64,000 bases of DNA from an uncultured Bacilli bacterium (GTDB taxonomy: Bacteria; Bacillota_I; Bacilli_A; RFN20; CAG-826): the NCBI GenBank assembly GCA_944369075.1, contig CALVXK010000007.1, positions 1-64,000 on the forward strand. The letters are read 5' to 3'. Below are positions 17,259 to 27,157 of the stretch, piece after piece. Positions within the stretch are counted from its first letter, which is position 1; every line of letters starts with the position of its first letter. The notes below the pieces were generated by a model that was given only the letters and a program-made list of their open reading frames with translations, did no database searches and was not told the origin of the DNA. A program made the translations under genes and the position numbers.

Positions 17259-18314
17259 TTAATCTAAATCGTCTTTAATTGCACCAGATTTTGCATATGC
17301 AGTTGATCTAGCTTCAAAGAAATCAGTTTTAATCATATTAGCATTAGAATATTCACTAACCCACTTCATAGATGATGGCTCTTCTCTATGTCCTTCATAA
17401 ATAGGTTCAAAACCTAAATCCATACATCTTCTATTACCTAAGTATTTAATATAATCATCGACCATTTCTTCGTTTAGACCTGGGATATCATTACCAATAA
17501 TATATTTTCCCCAAGCCATTTCTTGCTCGCAGCCTTCTTTAATCATACCTCTAAGAGTTTCAATTGTTTCTTTATCAAAAAGCCATGCTTCTTCTTTTTG
17601 AAGTTCGTTAATAATATTTCTAAATAACCAAAGATGAGTATTTTCATCACGGTTAATATATCTAATTTCTTGAACTGAACCAGGCATTTTTCCATTTCTT
17701 CCAAGATTATAGAAAAACATAAAACCCGAATAGAAGTAAACACCTTCTAAAATATAGTTAGCGCACATTACTTTTAAAAGTGTATGGTAATCTTTATGTA
17801 AAACGAGTTCATTATAATTATCACCAATAAACTTGTTTCTTTTTAAAAGATGTTCGTCATTTTTCCATTGATATAAAATTTCTTCTCTTTCAGTTGGAGA
17901 ACAAATTGTATCAAGCATATAAGAATATGCTTGAGAATGAATTGATTCTTGGAAGTTTTGAATATTTAAGCATAAATTAACTTCATTTGCGGTAATAAAT
18001 TCACCAACATTTGGTAAGTTAGCAGTTTGAATAGAATCTAAAAATACTAAGAAAGATAAAACTTTATCGTAAGCTCTTTTTTCAGCTTTTGTAAGTTTAG
18101 CACGATAATCTTTAACATCTTGAGAAAGACTAATTTCTTCTGGAATCCAGAAATTATTCATTGCTTGTCTATACCAAGAAGAAACCCATGAATATTTCAT
18201 GTTATTGAAATCATTTAAATTGGTAGTATTTCCACCAATCATTCTTCTTTTAGCAACTTCAATATCACCATCTGGATTAAAAAGTGCTTTTCTAACTAAT
18301 TCTTTGTTTTCCAT
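17259..18314 (-). CDS. nrdB: ribonucleotide reductase class I, beta subunit
   Basis: A 351-residue metal-radical subunit that makes the radical for ribonucleotide reduction in partnership with NrdA. All six metal ligands are visible: Asp93 (FLDSIQ), Glu123 and His126 (ESIHSQAY), Glu190 (ILEGVYF), Glu224 and His227 (DENTHLW). Tyr130 sits at the radical-tyrosine position (HxxxY after the ligand). The enzyme therefore needs oxygen or an oxidant for activation, notable beside anaerobe-type genes. Its start is supported by GGAGTG ahead of the ATG. It lies 26 bases after nrdA. No NrdR box was seen upstream of the operon. Confidence 0.94.
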   Translation of the reverse strand: MENKELVRKALFNPDGDIEVAKRRMIGGNTTNLNDFNNMKYSWVSSWYRQAMNNFWIPEEISLSQDVKDYRAKLTKAEKRAYDKVLSFLVFLDSIQTANLPNVGEFITANEVNLCLNIQNFQESIHSQAYSYMLDTICSPTEREEILYQWKNDEHLLKRNKFIGDNYNELVLHKDYHTLLKVMCANYILEGVYFYSGFMFFYNLGRNGKMPGSVQEIRYINRDENTHLWLFRNIINELQKEEAWLFDKETIETLRGMIKEGCEQEMAWGKYIIGNDIPGLNEEMVDDYIKYLGNRRCMDLGFEPIYEGHREEPSSMKWVSEYSNANMIKTDFFEARSTAYAKSGAIKDDLD

Positions 18315-18340
18315 TTTTTATTCACTCCATTTAAATTATA

Positions 18341-20884
18341 TTAAGAAGCACAAGATTCACATTCTTCTACTTCAAGAGATTTAGATCTAACATAATAAAT
18401 TGATTTAACTTCATTCTCATAAGCATGAATGTATAAATTTAAAATTTGCTTCATTGAATAATCATTTGTTATATATAAGTTCATTGAAGTAGCTTGATCA
18501 ACGTGTCTACTTCTTCTTCCAGCCGCTTTAATAGTCCATTCTTGATCAATAATATGAGCATCTTTATAAATAAAGAAGTTTTGAGTCGATAAAGAAGGAG
18601 CTACACGAGGAATCATCTCACCTTTTTTCTCTTCATAGAAGAATTTTTTCATAATTGGGTCGACTCCTGGAGAGGTTGAAGAAATTATTGAAGTTGAAGA
18701 AGTTGGAGCAATAGCAATTAAATAGGCGTTTCTTAAGCCAAATTTATGAACTTCTTCTTTAAGTTCATTCCATCTAGGAGAATTATAATTTCTTAAAGTA
18801 AAGAAATCTCCATTATCAAAATCGCTTCCTTCAAAAAGTTGATATTTACCTTTTTCTTTAGCAAGTTTATTGCTTGCTTTAATTGCAAAATAAGATATAT
18901 CTTCAAATACTTTATCAACAAAATCTAGATGTTCTTCGCTTTCCCATTTTATCATGTTATTAGTTAGCATATGGTGATAGCCACTAACTCCTAAGCCGAT
19001 TGCACGATATTTTTTATTGGTAATTTTTGCATAAGGAAGAGGATATAAATTTAAATCAATTACATTATCTAAAGCTCTAACAGTAATTGAGATAATTTTT
19101 TCAAGTTCTTCTTTATTATTTACATCAATATTTCCTAAAGTAAGTGAAGCTAAATTGCAAACAACAAAGTCTCCTGGTAAAGTTTCTTCAACAACTACTT
19201 TTTCTCCATCTTCAAGTCTAATTTCTCTTTTTTTAAGTGTAATTGGAGACATATTTTGTGCAATTTCAGTACATAGATTTGAACAATAAATCATTCCAGC
19301 ATGTTTATTTGGATTATATTTATTAACAATATCACGGTTAAAAGTAAATGGAGTTCCGGTTTCAACTAATGATTTAATGATTAATCTAACGATATCTTTG
19401 ATAACAAATTCTCTTTTAGAGATTCTAAAATCATTAACGCAATCTAAATATCTTTTTTCCCATTCTTCTCCATAATAATCTTCTAAATAGTATCCTTTAA
19501 CTGCATGAACTTCATAAGGATCAAGTAAATACCATTTAGAATTTAAATCTTTTTTGCATAATTCCCAGAATAAATTTGGATAACAAATTCCAGGGAATAT
19601 ATCATGAGCTTTCATTCTTTCATCACCATTATTTGTACGAAGTTGTAAAAATTCTGGTAAATCTTTATGCCATACATCTAAATAGCAAGCGCAAGCTCCA
19701 CTTCTAACTCCAAGTTGATCAACTGCAACAGCAACATCGTTTATAATTCTAATCCAACGAATTACTCCTCCTGCTGCTCCTTTAAATCCTCTAATTGGAG
19801 CGCCATTTGCTCTAACTTTTCCTAAATATAGACCCATTCCACCACCAAATTTAGAGACTTTAGCAAAATTATCAATTGATCTAAAAATTCCATCTAAAGA
19901 ATCTGGAACAGTATCAATAAAGCAAGAAGAAAGTTGGTGGTAAGGTTTACGACCATTTAGCATTGTTGGAGTAGCCATTGTAGCTTTTAAAGAAGCTAAA
20001 ATATTATAGAAATCTTTAACTTTTGAAAGTCGGTCTTCTTTTTCATTCATCATTAAATGTAGGGCTAGAGTTAAAAACATTTCTTGTGGAGTTTCTAAAA
20101 CTACTAAATCATGGTCTCTAACTAAATATCTTTTATATAAGAGTTCAAATGAAGAATATGTTAAGAGTTTATCGTAATCTTTATTTATAAAACTTGAAGC
20201 ATAAATTAATTCTTCATCACTATATTTTTCTCTTAAAATAGGGAAATATAATTTATTATTAACTAAATAATTAAATTTATCTAAGTAATTTGAACTTAAA
20301 CCTTTTCTTTTTAATGTTTCTTTTAAGTCATCATAAAAAGAAAGAATATAGATTCTACCAGAAATAAATTCCCATTTAGGAGCTTCCATTGATGTAAGTT
20401 CCATGCTTGCTCTAATTAAAGCTTTCTTTTTATCTTCATAAGAAATATTAGAATATAAAAATGAATTAAATTTATCATCTAATTTATCTAAAGAATAACT
20501 TGATTCTAAAAAATCATTTTCAATATCTTTTAAGCAAGAATTTAAGTCTTCTTTAAAAGATTCTTTTTCAAAATTAGAAACAATCTTGTTTCTAATTTCT
20601 CTTTTTTTATTTCGATTTTCACGATAAAGAATATAGGCTTTTGATTCTTCAAAATAACCTTCTTCCATTAAAGTCTTTTCAACAAGATTTTGAATTTCTT
20701 CAACAGTTAAGTTTTCTTCACTTAAATTAAGTTTTTCTAAAACTTTATTAGTTAAATATTCATCAATATTTTCTTCATAAGTTTTATCTTTAAAAGAAGT
20801 TAAACATTTTTTAATTGCATTTTTAATCTTAGAAGAGTCAAAAAGTTCTTCTCTTCCATCTCTTTTTATAATCTTAATATCCAT
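18341..20884 (-). CDS. nrdA: ribonucleotide reductase class I, alpha subunit
   Basis: The 847-residue catalytic subunit that reduces ribonucleotides. An N-terminal ATP-cone (IKRDGREELFDSSKIKNAI, residues 3-95) signals allosteric activity control. The core has the substrate/effector stretch QLSSCFIDTVPDSLDGIF and GGGMGLYLGKVRA, the active-site NLCTEI region (YCSNLCTEIAQN), and the radical-transfer YxxxK-type stretch near APTSSTSIISSTSPGVDPI. The C-terminal tail ends in CESC (Cys842 and Cys845), the thioredoxin-reducible pair. The gene follows the DUF2130 gene by 14 bases and precedes nrdB. Full length, no defects. Confidence 0.95.
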   Translation of the reverse strand: MDIKIIKRDGREELFDSSKIKNAIKKCLTSFKDKTYEENIDEYLTNKVLEKLNLSEENLTVEEIQNLVEKTLMEEGYFEESKAYILYRENRNKKREIRNKIVSNFEKESFKEDLNSCLKDIENDFLESSYSLDKLDDKFNSFLYSNISYEDKKKALIRASMELTSMEAPKWEFISGRIYILSFYDDLKETLKRKGLSSNYLDKFNYLVNNKLYFPILREKYSDEELIYASSFINKDYDKLLTYSSFELLYKRYLVRDHDLVVLETPQEMFLTLALHLMMNEKEDRLSKVKDFYNILASLKATMATPTMLNGRKPYHQLSSCFIDTVPDSLDGIFRSIDNFAKVSKFGGGMGLYLGKVRANGAPIRGFKGAAGGVIRWIRIINDVAVAVDQLGVRSGACACYLDVWHKDLPEFLQLRTNNGDERMKAHDIFPGICYPNLFWELCKKDLNSKWYLLDPYEVHAVKGYYLEDYYGEEWEKRYLDCVNDFRISKREFVIKDIVRLIIKSLVETGTPFTFNRDIVNKYNPNKHAGMIYCSNLCTEIAQNMSPITLKKREIRLEDGEKVVVEETLPGDFVVCNLASLTLGNIDVNNKEELEKIISITVRALDNVIDLNLYPLPYAKITNKKYRAIGLGVSGYHHMLTNNMIKWESEEHLDFVDKVFEDISYFAIKASNKLAKEKGKYQLFEGSDFDNGDFFTLRNYNSPRWNELKEEVHKFGLRNAYLIAIAPTSSTSIISSTSPGVDPIMKKFFYEEKKGEMIPRVAPSLSTQNFFIYKDAHIIDQEWTIKAAGRRSRHVDQATSMNLYITNDYSMKQILNLYIHAYENEVKSIYYVRSKSLEVEECESCAS

Positions 20885-20898
20885 GTAATCCCCTTTAT

Positions 20899-22362
20899 TT
20901 AATCTTCTAATCGATCTAATTTACGAGCAATTTTACTTATATCAAAACGATCAATTTTTAATTTCATTTCATTAATGAATCCATTAATAATGTCATTTGA
21001 ATCATTCATTATAGAAACAGATAAATCATTGATCTTTTTAGCATCTTCACCAATTTTAGAAATCTTTTTATTTAATTTAGACATAATATCTTCAAGATAT
21101 TTTCTTTTAAATTCATCGAATTCTTTTATCACATCATCACTTTTTTTAAATTCTTCTTTTGTTTTAGAAACTTCAACTAATATATCTTTATATTTATCGC
21201 TTAAAGCAACTAAAAGTGAAATAAATGATATAAAGTAAGGTGGTCTAACAATAAACATCTTTTCATATTCGTTTACTTTTTTAATTGGAACATCATTTGC
21301 TGAATCCCATTCAAGTTCAGAAACAAGTAAGGCATATTCTAACTTCTTCTTATTTCTATTTTTATCAAGTTGTGTAAAATAAGATGCATTAGTTTTTTTA
21401 TGAGTTGAAACATTCGATTCATTTTTCATTTCTAAACAAATCGAAGTAAGTAAATTTTCATCTTTAAAGTCACTTGAAGAATAATGTTTAAAAATAAAAT
21501 CACCTTTTGAGCCTTTACTTTCATCTTCTTCTTTAACAACATCATTATCTTTAATAAAAGATGAATTTAAAAAAGCACCAGCATTAGAATAAGATTCATA
21601 TTCATTTTGACACCATTTTTCAAGTTCTTCACCAAGACGCTTAACATTTAAAGAAGATTTATTTAATTCAAGTTGATTAATTCGTTCTTGTTTAAGACTA
21701 ATCTCCTTTTTTAAAGCATTAATTTCTTCTTCTTTTTCTTTATTCAAATCAACTTTAAGTTGTTCTTTAGATAAAGTTAGATCAGATATTTGTTTATTTA
21801 AATCTTCTTTAATCTTATTTTTTTCAATTTCGATAGTTAGATTTTGATTTGTTTTTAAATTATTAACTTCATTTTCTAAATCTTTAATTTTATTTTCATA
21901 ACTAACTTTTAATGTAGCTAATTCTTTAGTTAATTTAACTTCATTTTCTTTACTTAAATCATTTAATTTAGAATTTAAAGAAGATAATTGAAGTTTTAGA
22001 TCGCTAATTTCTTTAGATTTTTCTTGTTCTACACTTAGCCTTATATTTTCTTTAACTGATTCAAGTTCTTTTTTAGATGATTTAACTAAATTATCGTATT
22101 CTAATCTTAAAAGAGATAACTCTTTATCTTTTTCTTTTAAAGAATCATTAAATTTAGCTACTTCGTTAGTTAATAAAGCATTAACTTCTTTATTTATTCT
22201 TTGAGAGATATAACTTTCTTTAGCATTATCAAATATTTTTTCTAAGGCTTCATGATCATAAGAACTAATCGAATTTAAATTAATAAAGTCACCTTTATTA
22301 GCATCTTCTTCTAAAACAAGAGTTGTTTTAGAAGAAAGAATTACATTAATCTCTTTTGCCAT
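20899..22362 (-). CDS. DUF2130 coiled-coil protein
   Basis: A 487-residue protein with a long coiled coil (about residues 55-235, heptads rich in Lys, Glu, Leu) and a C-terminal DUF2130 domain. That domain is recognised from GEELEKWCQNEYES, FIFKHY, LEMKNESN and the KLEYALLVSELE stretch. DUF2130 proteins are predicted to have a restriction-endonuclease-like fold, and the acidic and Glu-x-Lys (EMK) residues fit that, but activity has not been established to my knowledge. It sits between mgsA and nrdA with ten- and fourteen-base gaps, so it is probably in the nucleotide-reductase transcript. A DNA-associated role is a guess. Confidence 0.85.
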   Translation of the reverse strand: MAKEINVILSSKTTLVLEEDANKGDFINLNSISSYDHEALEKIFDNAKESYISQRINKEVNALLTNEVAKFNDSLKEKDKELSLLRLEYDNLVKSSKKELESVKENIRLSVEQEKSKEISDLKLQLSSLNSKLNDLSKENEVKLTKELATLKVSYENKIKDLENEVNNLKTNQNLTIEIEKNKIKEDLNKQISDLTLSKEQLKVDLNKEKEEEINALKKEISLKQERINQLELNKSSLNVKRLGEELEKWCQNEYESYSNAGAFLNSSFIKDNDVVKEEDESKGSKGDFIFKHYSSSDFKDENLLTSICLEMKNESNVSTHKKTNASYFTQLDKNRNKKKLEYALLVSELEWDSANDVPIKKVNEYEKMFIVRPPYFISFISLLVALSDKYKDILVEVSKTKEEFKKSDDVIKEFDEFKRKYLEDIMSKLNKKISKIGEDAKKINDLSVSIMNDSNDIINGFINEMKLKIDRFDISKIARKLDRLED

Positions 22363-22372
22363 TTTTGTTACC

Positions 22373-22798
22373 TTATAAATCTAATGAACGAATAGTTTCA
22401 ACAGATTTCATCTCTTCTTTAGACTTAATTTCGTTTTTACTTAATGCATTTAACATAATAATTGAAGAAGCTAAATTAGTAGCTAAAGGAGTATTTGTTA
22501 CATCACAAAGTCTAAGTAAAGCTGAAATATCTGGTTCATGAGGTTGAGCAGTTAATGGATCTCTTAAAAAGATTACTAAATCAAGTTCATCATCAGCAAT
22601 CATTGAACCAATTTGTTGATCTCCTCCTAATGGACCGCTTTTTAAACAATTTATATTTAAGGATGTTGCTTCTTTTACTAATTTTCCAGTAGTTCCAGTA
22701 GCATAAATTACATGCTTTGCTAAAACATCTTTATATTTTAAACAAAGGCGAATCATTTCAACTTTCTTTTTATCATGAGCAATTATTGCAAGTTTCAT
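22373..22798 (-). CDS. mgsA: methylglyoxal synthase
   Basis: A 141-residue enzyme converting dihydroxyacetone phosphate to methylglyoxal and phosphate, a bypass of lower glycolysis used under phosphate limitation. Family markers are IAHDKKK at the N-terminus, [19 protein letters not shown] (catalytic Asp) and [14 protein letters not shown]. Length is normal. AAAGGAG stands eight bases before the ATG. It is the first gene of the operon with DUF2130, nrdAB and DUF362. The link to phosphate stress is interesting given the pst locus 13 kb away, but no Pho box was seen here. Confidence 0.95.
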   Translation of the reverse strand: MKLAIIAHDKKKVEMIRLCLKYKDVLAKHVIYATGTTGKLVKEATSLNINCLKSGPLGGDQQIGSMIADDELDLVIFLRDPLTAQPHEPDISALLRLCDVTNTPLATNLASSIIMLNALSKNEIKSKEEMKSVETIRSLDL

Positions 22799-22853
22799 CT
22801 TTATCTCCTTTAGACTAAATCTAATACATCTTTAACATTATTTAACACTAAAA

Positions 22854-22862
22854 ATTATAGCA
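22854..22862 (-). promoter_or_regulatory. extended -10 promoter of the mgsA-nrd operon
   Basis: On the - strand the sequence TGCTATAAT is a full extended -10 element, 56-64 bases before the mgsA ATG. No convincing -35 stands 17 bases further upstream; extended -10 promoters can work without one. Confidence 0.55.
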
Positions 22863-23027
22863 AAAAAGGGGTGATAAAATAAAAAAGTTTATTAAATTTT
22901 TTTAGTATATTTTTAGTAAGAATTAAGCATTAAATTAGGTAATATTTAAATAATAAATCTTAAAATAAATAATGTTGTCTCTTATTAATTTTCTTTTAAA
23001 TTAAATACTAGAATTAGCTTAAATTTA

Positions 23028-24287
23028 TTAATTTAAATCATTCTTTTTAATATCTTTTATTATTTCTAAAATAAACTTCTTAGGATTAGTAATTGCTTCA
23101 ATTAAATTAGAAGAATAAGTTTTATATATTGGGTAGATATTTTTAATAAAAAATTTAATTTTATTAAAAATATCATCACTTATATTAATCTCATTACTTC
23201 CTAGTATTAGTATTAATTTATTTTTATCTTTATTTATATCTAAATAAGATAATATTCCTCCTATAACTTTATTATTTAAAATAGATGAATAATCTAATTT
23301 TCCTTCTCCACTAATAATAAAGTTATACTTATTTTTAATATCTTTAAAATTAATATAATCTAAAAAGAAATTAATACCTTGAAAATAACTAGTATTTTTA
23401 ATTATATGATTAAAGATATAACCTAGTCCTCCACTACTTCCATCTCCTTTAGTACTTGATTTATTATAAAAATAAATAGAATTAGATACTAAATCATTAA
23501 ATTTAGTAAAATAACTTTCTAAAGTATTAATAGTATCTAATAAATATTTATTTTTATATTCTAAATTATTAAATGATGGCGTTAATATCTTTTGTTTAGC
23601 ATATATAAAATTAGCCCCAGATAAACCTAAAAGAGGGTTATTTACATCATTAATTAAATTAATTTTAAATGATAAGTTTTTAATAGTAGATAGATCTATT
23701 CTTTTAATATTTTCAATATCGTTAATATATAAATCTTTATTTATTTTATTATCATTTAAATCAAAGAAAGTAACATTTAAGCTTTTTAATAATCCTATCC
23801 CTAAATCATTAATAGCACTTCCTCCTAAAGATAAATATAAAGTATTCATTAAATTTAATTTATCTAAAATTAGAAGTATTTCTCCTATTCCTTTACTAGT
23901 TCTATTAAATATATCAACATACTTATTATTTAACTTTTCTTTTGATAGTTTATTAAAAAGTTCTAATCCAACTATAGTAGATGTTTCTAAATAACCTACT
24001 TTTTTATTAATATCAATTAATACTGGTACATCTACTTTTATATCATTAATTAAAGAACTTACCTTAAAAGTAAGTTCTTTAATCTCATTAAGATTATTAT
24101 TTATCTTATAGATAAATTTAATTAATGATAAAAAGTTTTCTCCTCCATCACTTAAAGGATAATAACTTACATTAATATTATCATCGTCTAAATTAGATTT
24201 AATAAATTTAGATAGTTCTAAAGAAGAGATACTACCTTTAAAAGAATCTAAAAGTAATAATATATTAATCTTTTCTTTCATTACCAA
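23028..24287 (-). CDS. glycerate kinase
   Basis: A 419-residue protein of the glycerate kinase (GarK/GlxK) type, phosphorylating D-glycerate. Supporting motifs are LLLDSFKGSISSLEL at the start, PLSDGGENFL, GYLETSTIVGLEL, SLGGSAINDLGIGLL, NDVNNPLLGLSGAN, GSSGGLGYIFN and ISGEGKLDYSS, which follow the family order. It is very rich in Asn, Ile and Lys with AT-biased codons and more divergent than its neighbours. The start overlaps the DegV gene end by 23 bases, so the two are translationally linked. Product (2- or 3-phosphoglycerate) cannot be told apart here. Confidence 0.85.
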   Translation of the reverse strand: MVMKEKINILLLLDSFKGSISSLELSKFIKSNLDDDNINVSYYPLSDGGENFLSLIKFIYKINNNLNEIKELTFKVSSLINDIKVDVPVLIDINKKVGYLETSTIVGLELFNKLSKEKLNNKYVDIFNRTSKGIGEILLILDKLNLMNTLYLSLGGSAINDLGIGLLKSLNVTFFDLNDNKINKDLYINDIENIKRIDLSTIKNLSFKINLINDVNNPLLGLSGANFIYAKQKILTPSFNNLEYKNKYLLDTINTLESYFTKFNDLVSNSIYFYNKSSTKGDGSSGGLGYIFNHIIKNTSYFQGINFFLDYINFKDIKNKYNFIISGEGKLDYSSILNNKVIGGILSYLDINKDKNKLILILGSNEINISDDIFNKIKFFIKNIYPIYKTYSSNLIEAITNPKKFILEIIKDIKKNDLN

Positions 24288-25170
24288 TAAAGAATAAAGC
24301 TAAAGTACCAGGTCCTGTATGAGCCCCAATTGTAGTACCAATATCAAATATCTTAACTTTTCTTTTTAAATGTGGGAATTTTTCTTCAATTAAATCTTTA
24401 ACCTTATTAGCTACATCTAAAATATCAGAATGAGAAATAAAACAATAATCGCTATATTCTAAACCATTACTAGCATTTTCAACCATCTTTTGAACGATTC
24501 TAAGCATACATTTTTTCTCGCCTAAAATCTTTTCTCTAACGATTAATTTACCTTCATTAGATACATTTAAAAGTGGACAAATATGAAGCATATTACCAAT
24601 TGTTCCACTAGTTTTAGAAACTCTTCCACCTCTAATATAGAAAGTTAAATCAGTTGAAAAGAACCAATGGTTAACATTAAGTCTTATTTTTTCAGCATAT
24701 TCTTTAGTTTCTTCAATAGAATGGCCTTCTTTTTTAAAGTCACTAAGTTTTACCATAAGTAAACCATAGCCACTAGATGCAGCTAAAGAATCAACAACAT
24801 ATATTTTAAAATTAGGATAAGTTTTTTTAACTTCCTTTATAGCTTCAATAGCATTATTTAAAGTTCCACTAATTCCACTTGAAAGAGTAAGATGAAGAAC
24901 ATCTTTTCCTACTCTAGCAAAAGAAGTAAAGTAATCTACATATTGTCCTACACTAATTTGACTAGTTCTAGTCATTTTGCCTTTAACCATTTCATCATAA
25001 AATGTCTTCATAGACATTGTTTTTCCAAAATCATCAACATATTCTTTATTATCTAAAAAATAATGAAATGGGGTATAAGATATATCTCTTTTATTAAGTT
25101 CTTCAAGATTTAAATCAACTGTTGAACAACAAGATAAAACAAAGTTATTATTTGAATTGATATCGACCAT
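24265..25170 (-). CDS. DegV family fatty-acid-binding protein
   Basis: A 301-residue DegV-family protein. Members bind a fatty acid in a pocket and, as FakB, deliver it to the kinase FakA for acyl-phosphate production. Family signs are SCCSTVDLNLEELNKRDISYTPF at the start, MTRTSQISVGQY, LTLSSGISGTLNNA, VDSLAASSGYGLL and TDLTFYIRGGRVSKTSG, and the C-terminal HTGPGTLALFFIG. A fakA homologue is not in the window. AAAGGTAATAAAT precedes the ATG; a TATAAT-like hexamer lies at 25202-25207. It is the first gene of a pair with glycerate kinase. Confidence 0.92.
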   Translation of the reverse strand: MVDINSNNNFVLSCCSTVDLNLEELNKRDISYTPFHYFLDNKEYVDDFGKTMSMKTFYDEMVKGKMTRTSQISVGQYVDYFTSFARVGKDVLHLTLSSGISGTLNNAIEAIKEVKKTYPNFKIYVVDSLAASSGYGLLMVKLSDFKKEGHSIEETKEYAEKIRLNVNHWFFSTDLTFYIRGGRVSKTSGTIGNMLHICPLLNVSNEGKLIVREKILGEKKCMLRIVQKMVENASNGLEYSDYCFISHSDILDVANKVKDLIEEKFPHLKRKVKIFDIGTTIGAHTGPGTLALFFIGNERKD

Positions 25171-25292
25171 ATTTATTACCTTTCTTTTAAAATCTAGTTA
25201 AATTATAAACGTAAAAATTAATAGAAAAAAGTAATTTATAAATAAACTTTTTCGTCAATTTTTAAAAAGTTAAAATTAGATAATTCTTTTAA

Positions 25293-27155
25293 TTATTTAT
25301 AATATTTTGCTTGAGCATTAAATAGTTCTTGATATACACCATTATTTATTTTCATTAATTCTTCATGGCTACCTTCTTCAATTATTTTTCCTTTATCAAG
25401 AACTATGATATCATCACAAAACTTAGTAGAAGACATTCTATGCGAAATATAGATTGCTTTTTTATTAGTTACTAATTTATCAAATAAAGAATAAATTTCA
25501 GCTTCACTTATTGGATCTAATGCACTAGTTGGTTCATCTAAAAAGACATAATCACTATCTTTATATAAAGTTCTAGCAATTGCTATTTTTTGAGCTTCTC
25601 CACCACTAACTTCTATTCCTTTTTCAATATAGTTATATAAATAAGTATCAATACCTTTTTCAAACTTTTGATAATTAAAATTAACTTTATCTAGATCTTC
25701 TTTTATTTCTTCTTCATTTATCTTTTTATTTCCACTTACATTTTCTTTAATTGTAAGTGGAAATAAAGAAAAGTCTTGGAAAACTACTCCAAATAGAGTT
25801 TGATAATCTTTAAATCTAAATTTATTTATATTAATGTTGTTTACTAATATCTCTCCTTTTTCTGGTTTATAGAATCTAGCAATAAGTTTAATAATAGTTG
25901 ATTTACCAGCTCCATTTTTACCAACTATTGCTGTTTTATTAAACTTACCTAAAGTAAAAGAAACATCGTCTAAAGCATATTCATTTTGATTAGGGTATTT
26001 AAATGAAACGTGATTAAATCTAAATACATAAGGTGCTTTAACTTCACTAATATCAACATAATCTTTCTTATCATCATCATTTTTAAGATTAATATAATCT
26101 TCAAAATAAGATAAATATGTTGATTGAAGTAACATATCTTGACTTAAAGAGAATATTGATACTAAAGCATTTAAAACATTAGTAATAGATCCAACAATAG
26201 TAATAATTGAACCTAGTTCAATTATTTTACAATAAGCTTTTAAAGATACTAAGATATAACCTAGTAATATAATAAAAGAAGAAATAATAGATACTCCTAT
26301 TTGATTTTTAGCTACTTTTTTAGCTAATCCACCATAACTTTCATCTAGTTTAAAAAATATTTCTTTCATTCTAGATATAGCTACATCTTTAAGATTAAAT
26401 ATTCTAATATCTTTACCTAAATGATAATCAGTAAATATGCGGGCAAAATAAGCATATTTATGGTTATAATCAACATTTTCTTCAAAGAATTTATTACTTA
26501 TTTTATACATTTTACTTATGAGTAAGATAGTTAATATTAATGCTAAAATAATAAAGATAACTAAAATTAATCCTATATACCAAGAATTAGTAAACCTAAA
26601 TATTAATGAAGAAGTTACTTCTTCATTAATAACTATTTTACTAATATCAATAACTTTAAATAATTCTCCAATATAAGAAAAACCTAAGATAATAACAAAT
26701 ATATTTTGTATTAAATTTGCAATATTAGATAAGAAATTACCTATTCCTCCACTAGAATTTTGTCCATCTCTAGCTTTTTGTAACATTAATTTATTTTCTT
26801 CTTTTTCTAAAACTTCATAATCTAAAGTTAAACTACGTTTAGCAAGAAGTAAATCGGTTGTTCCATATAAAAGAGAGATCAGTGAATTAAAGTAAGAATT
26901 TAAAATACTATAAAGAAGATTAGTTAAAAATATTGATACAATAAAAATTGAAGCAATAATAAATATATCTTTAAACCCTAAAGAATTAACACTAGAGTTA
27001 TAAATAAGATTAACTACTTGTTCATTAAAAATTAAAGGTAAAAACAATGCTAAACCTTTAATTAAACCTATTAAAATAACAATAAAGATTGCTATTTTTG
27101 ATGATTTAAATGAATATTTAAATATTTTAATTAAATTAGAGAAAGCTTTTTTCAT
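25293..27155 (-). CDS. ABC exporter half-transporter, type IV, second of a pair
   Basis: A 620-residue fusion of a six-helix membrane domain (about 1-330) and an ATPase domain (about 380-620). The ATPase has Walker A VGKNGAGKSTI, Q-loop GVVFQDFSLFP, signature VSGGEAQKIAIART, Walker [14 protein letters not shown] and a switch His in ISHRMSST. All are consensus, so both halves of the pair look catalytically complete. It starts two bases after the stop of its partner, with which it probably forms a heterodimer. Such exporters move peptides, lipids or drugs; nothing local identifies the cargo. Confidence 0.9.
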   Translation of the reverse strand: MKKAFSNLIKIFKYSFKSSKIAIFIVILIGLIKGLALFLPLIFNEQVVNLIYNSSVNSLGFKDIFIIASIFIVSIFLTNLLYSILNSYFNSLISLLYGTTDLLLAKRSLTLDYEVLEKEENKLMLQKARDGQNSSGGIGNFLSNIANLIQNIFVIILGFSYIGELFKVIDISKIVINEEVTSSLIFRFTNSWYIGLILVIFIILALILTILLISKMYKISNKFFEENVDYNHKYAYFARIFTDYHLGKDIRIFNLKDVAISRMKEIFFKLDESYGGLAKKVAKNQIGVSIISSFIILLGYILVSLKAYCKIIELGSIITIVGSITNVLNALVSIFSLSQDMLLQSTYLSYFEDYINLKNDDDKKDYVDISEVKAPYVFRFNHVSFKYPNQNEYALDDVSFTLGKFNKTAIVGKNGAGKSTIIKLIARFYKPEKGEILVNNININKFRFKDYQTLFGVVFQDFSLFPLTIKENVSGNKKINEEEIKEDLDKVNFNYQKFEKGIDTYLYNYIEKGIEVSGGEAQKIAIARTLYKDSDYVFLDEPTSALDPISEAEIYSLFDKLVTNKKAIYISHRMSSTKFCDDIIVLDKGKIIEEGSHEELMKINNGVYQELFNAQAKYYK

Positions 27156-27157
27156 AT

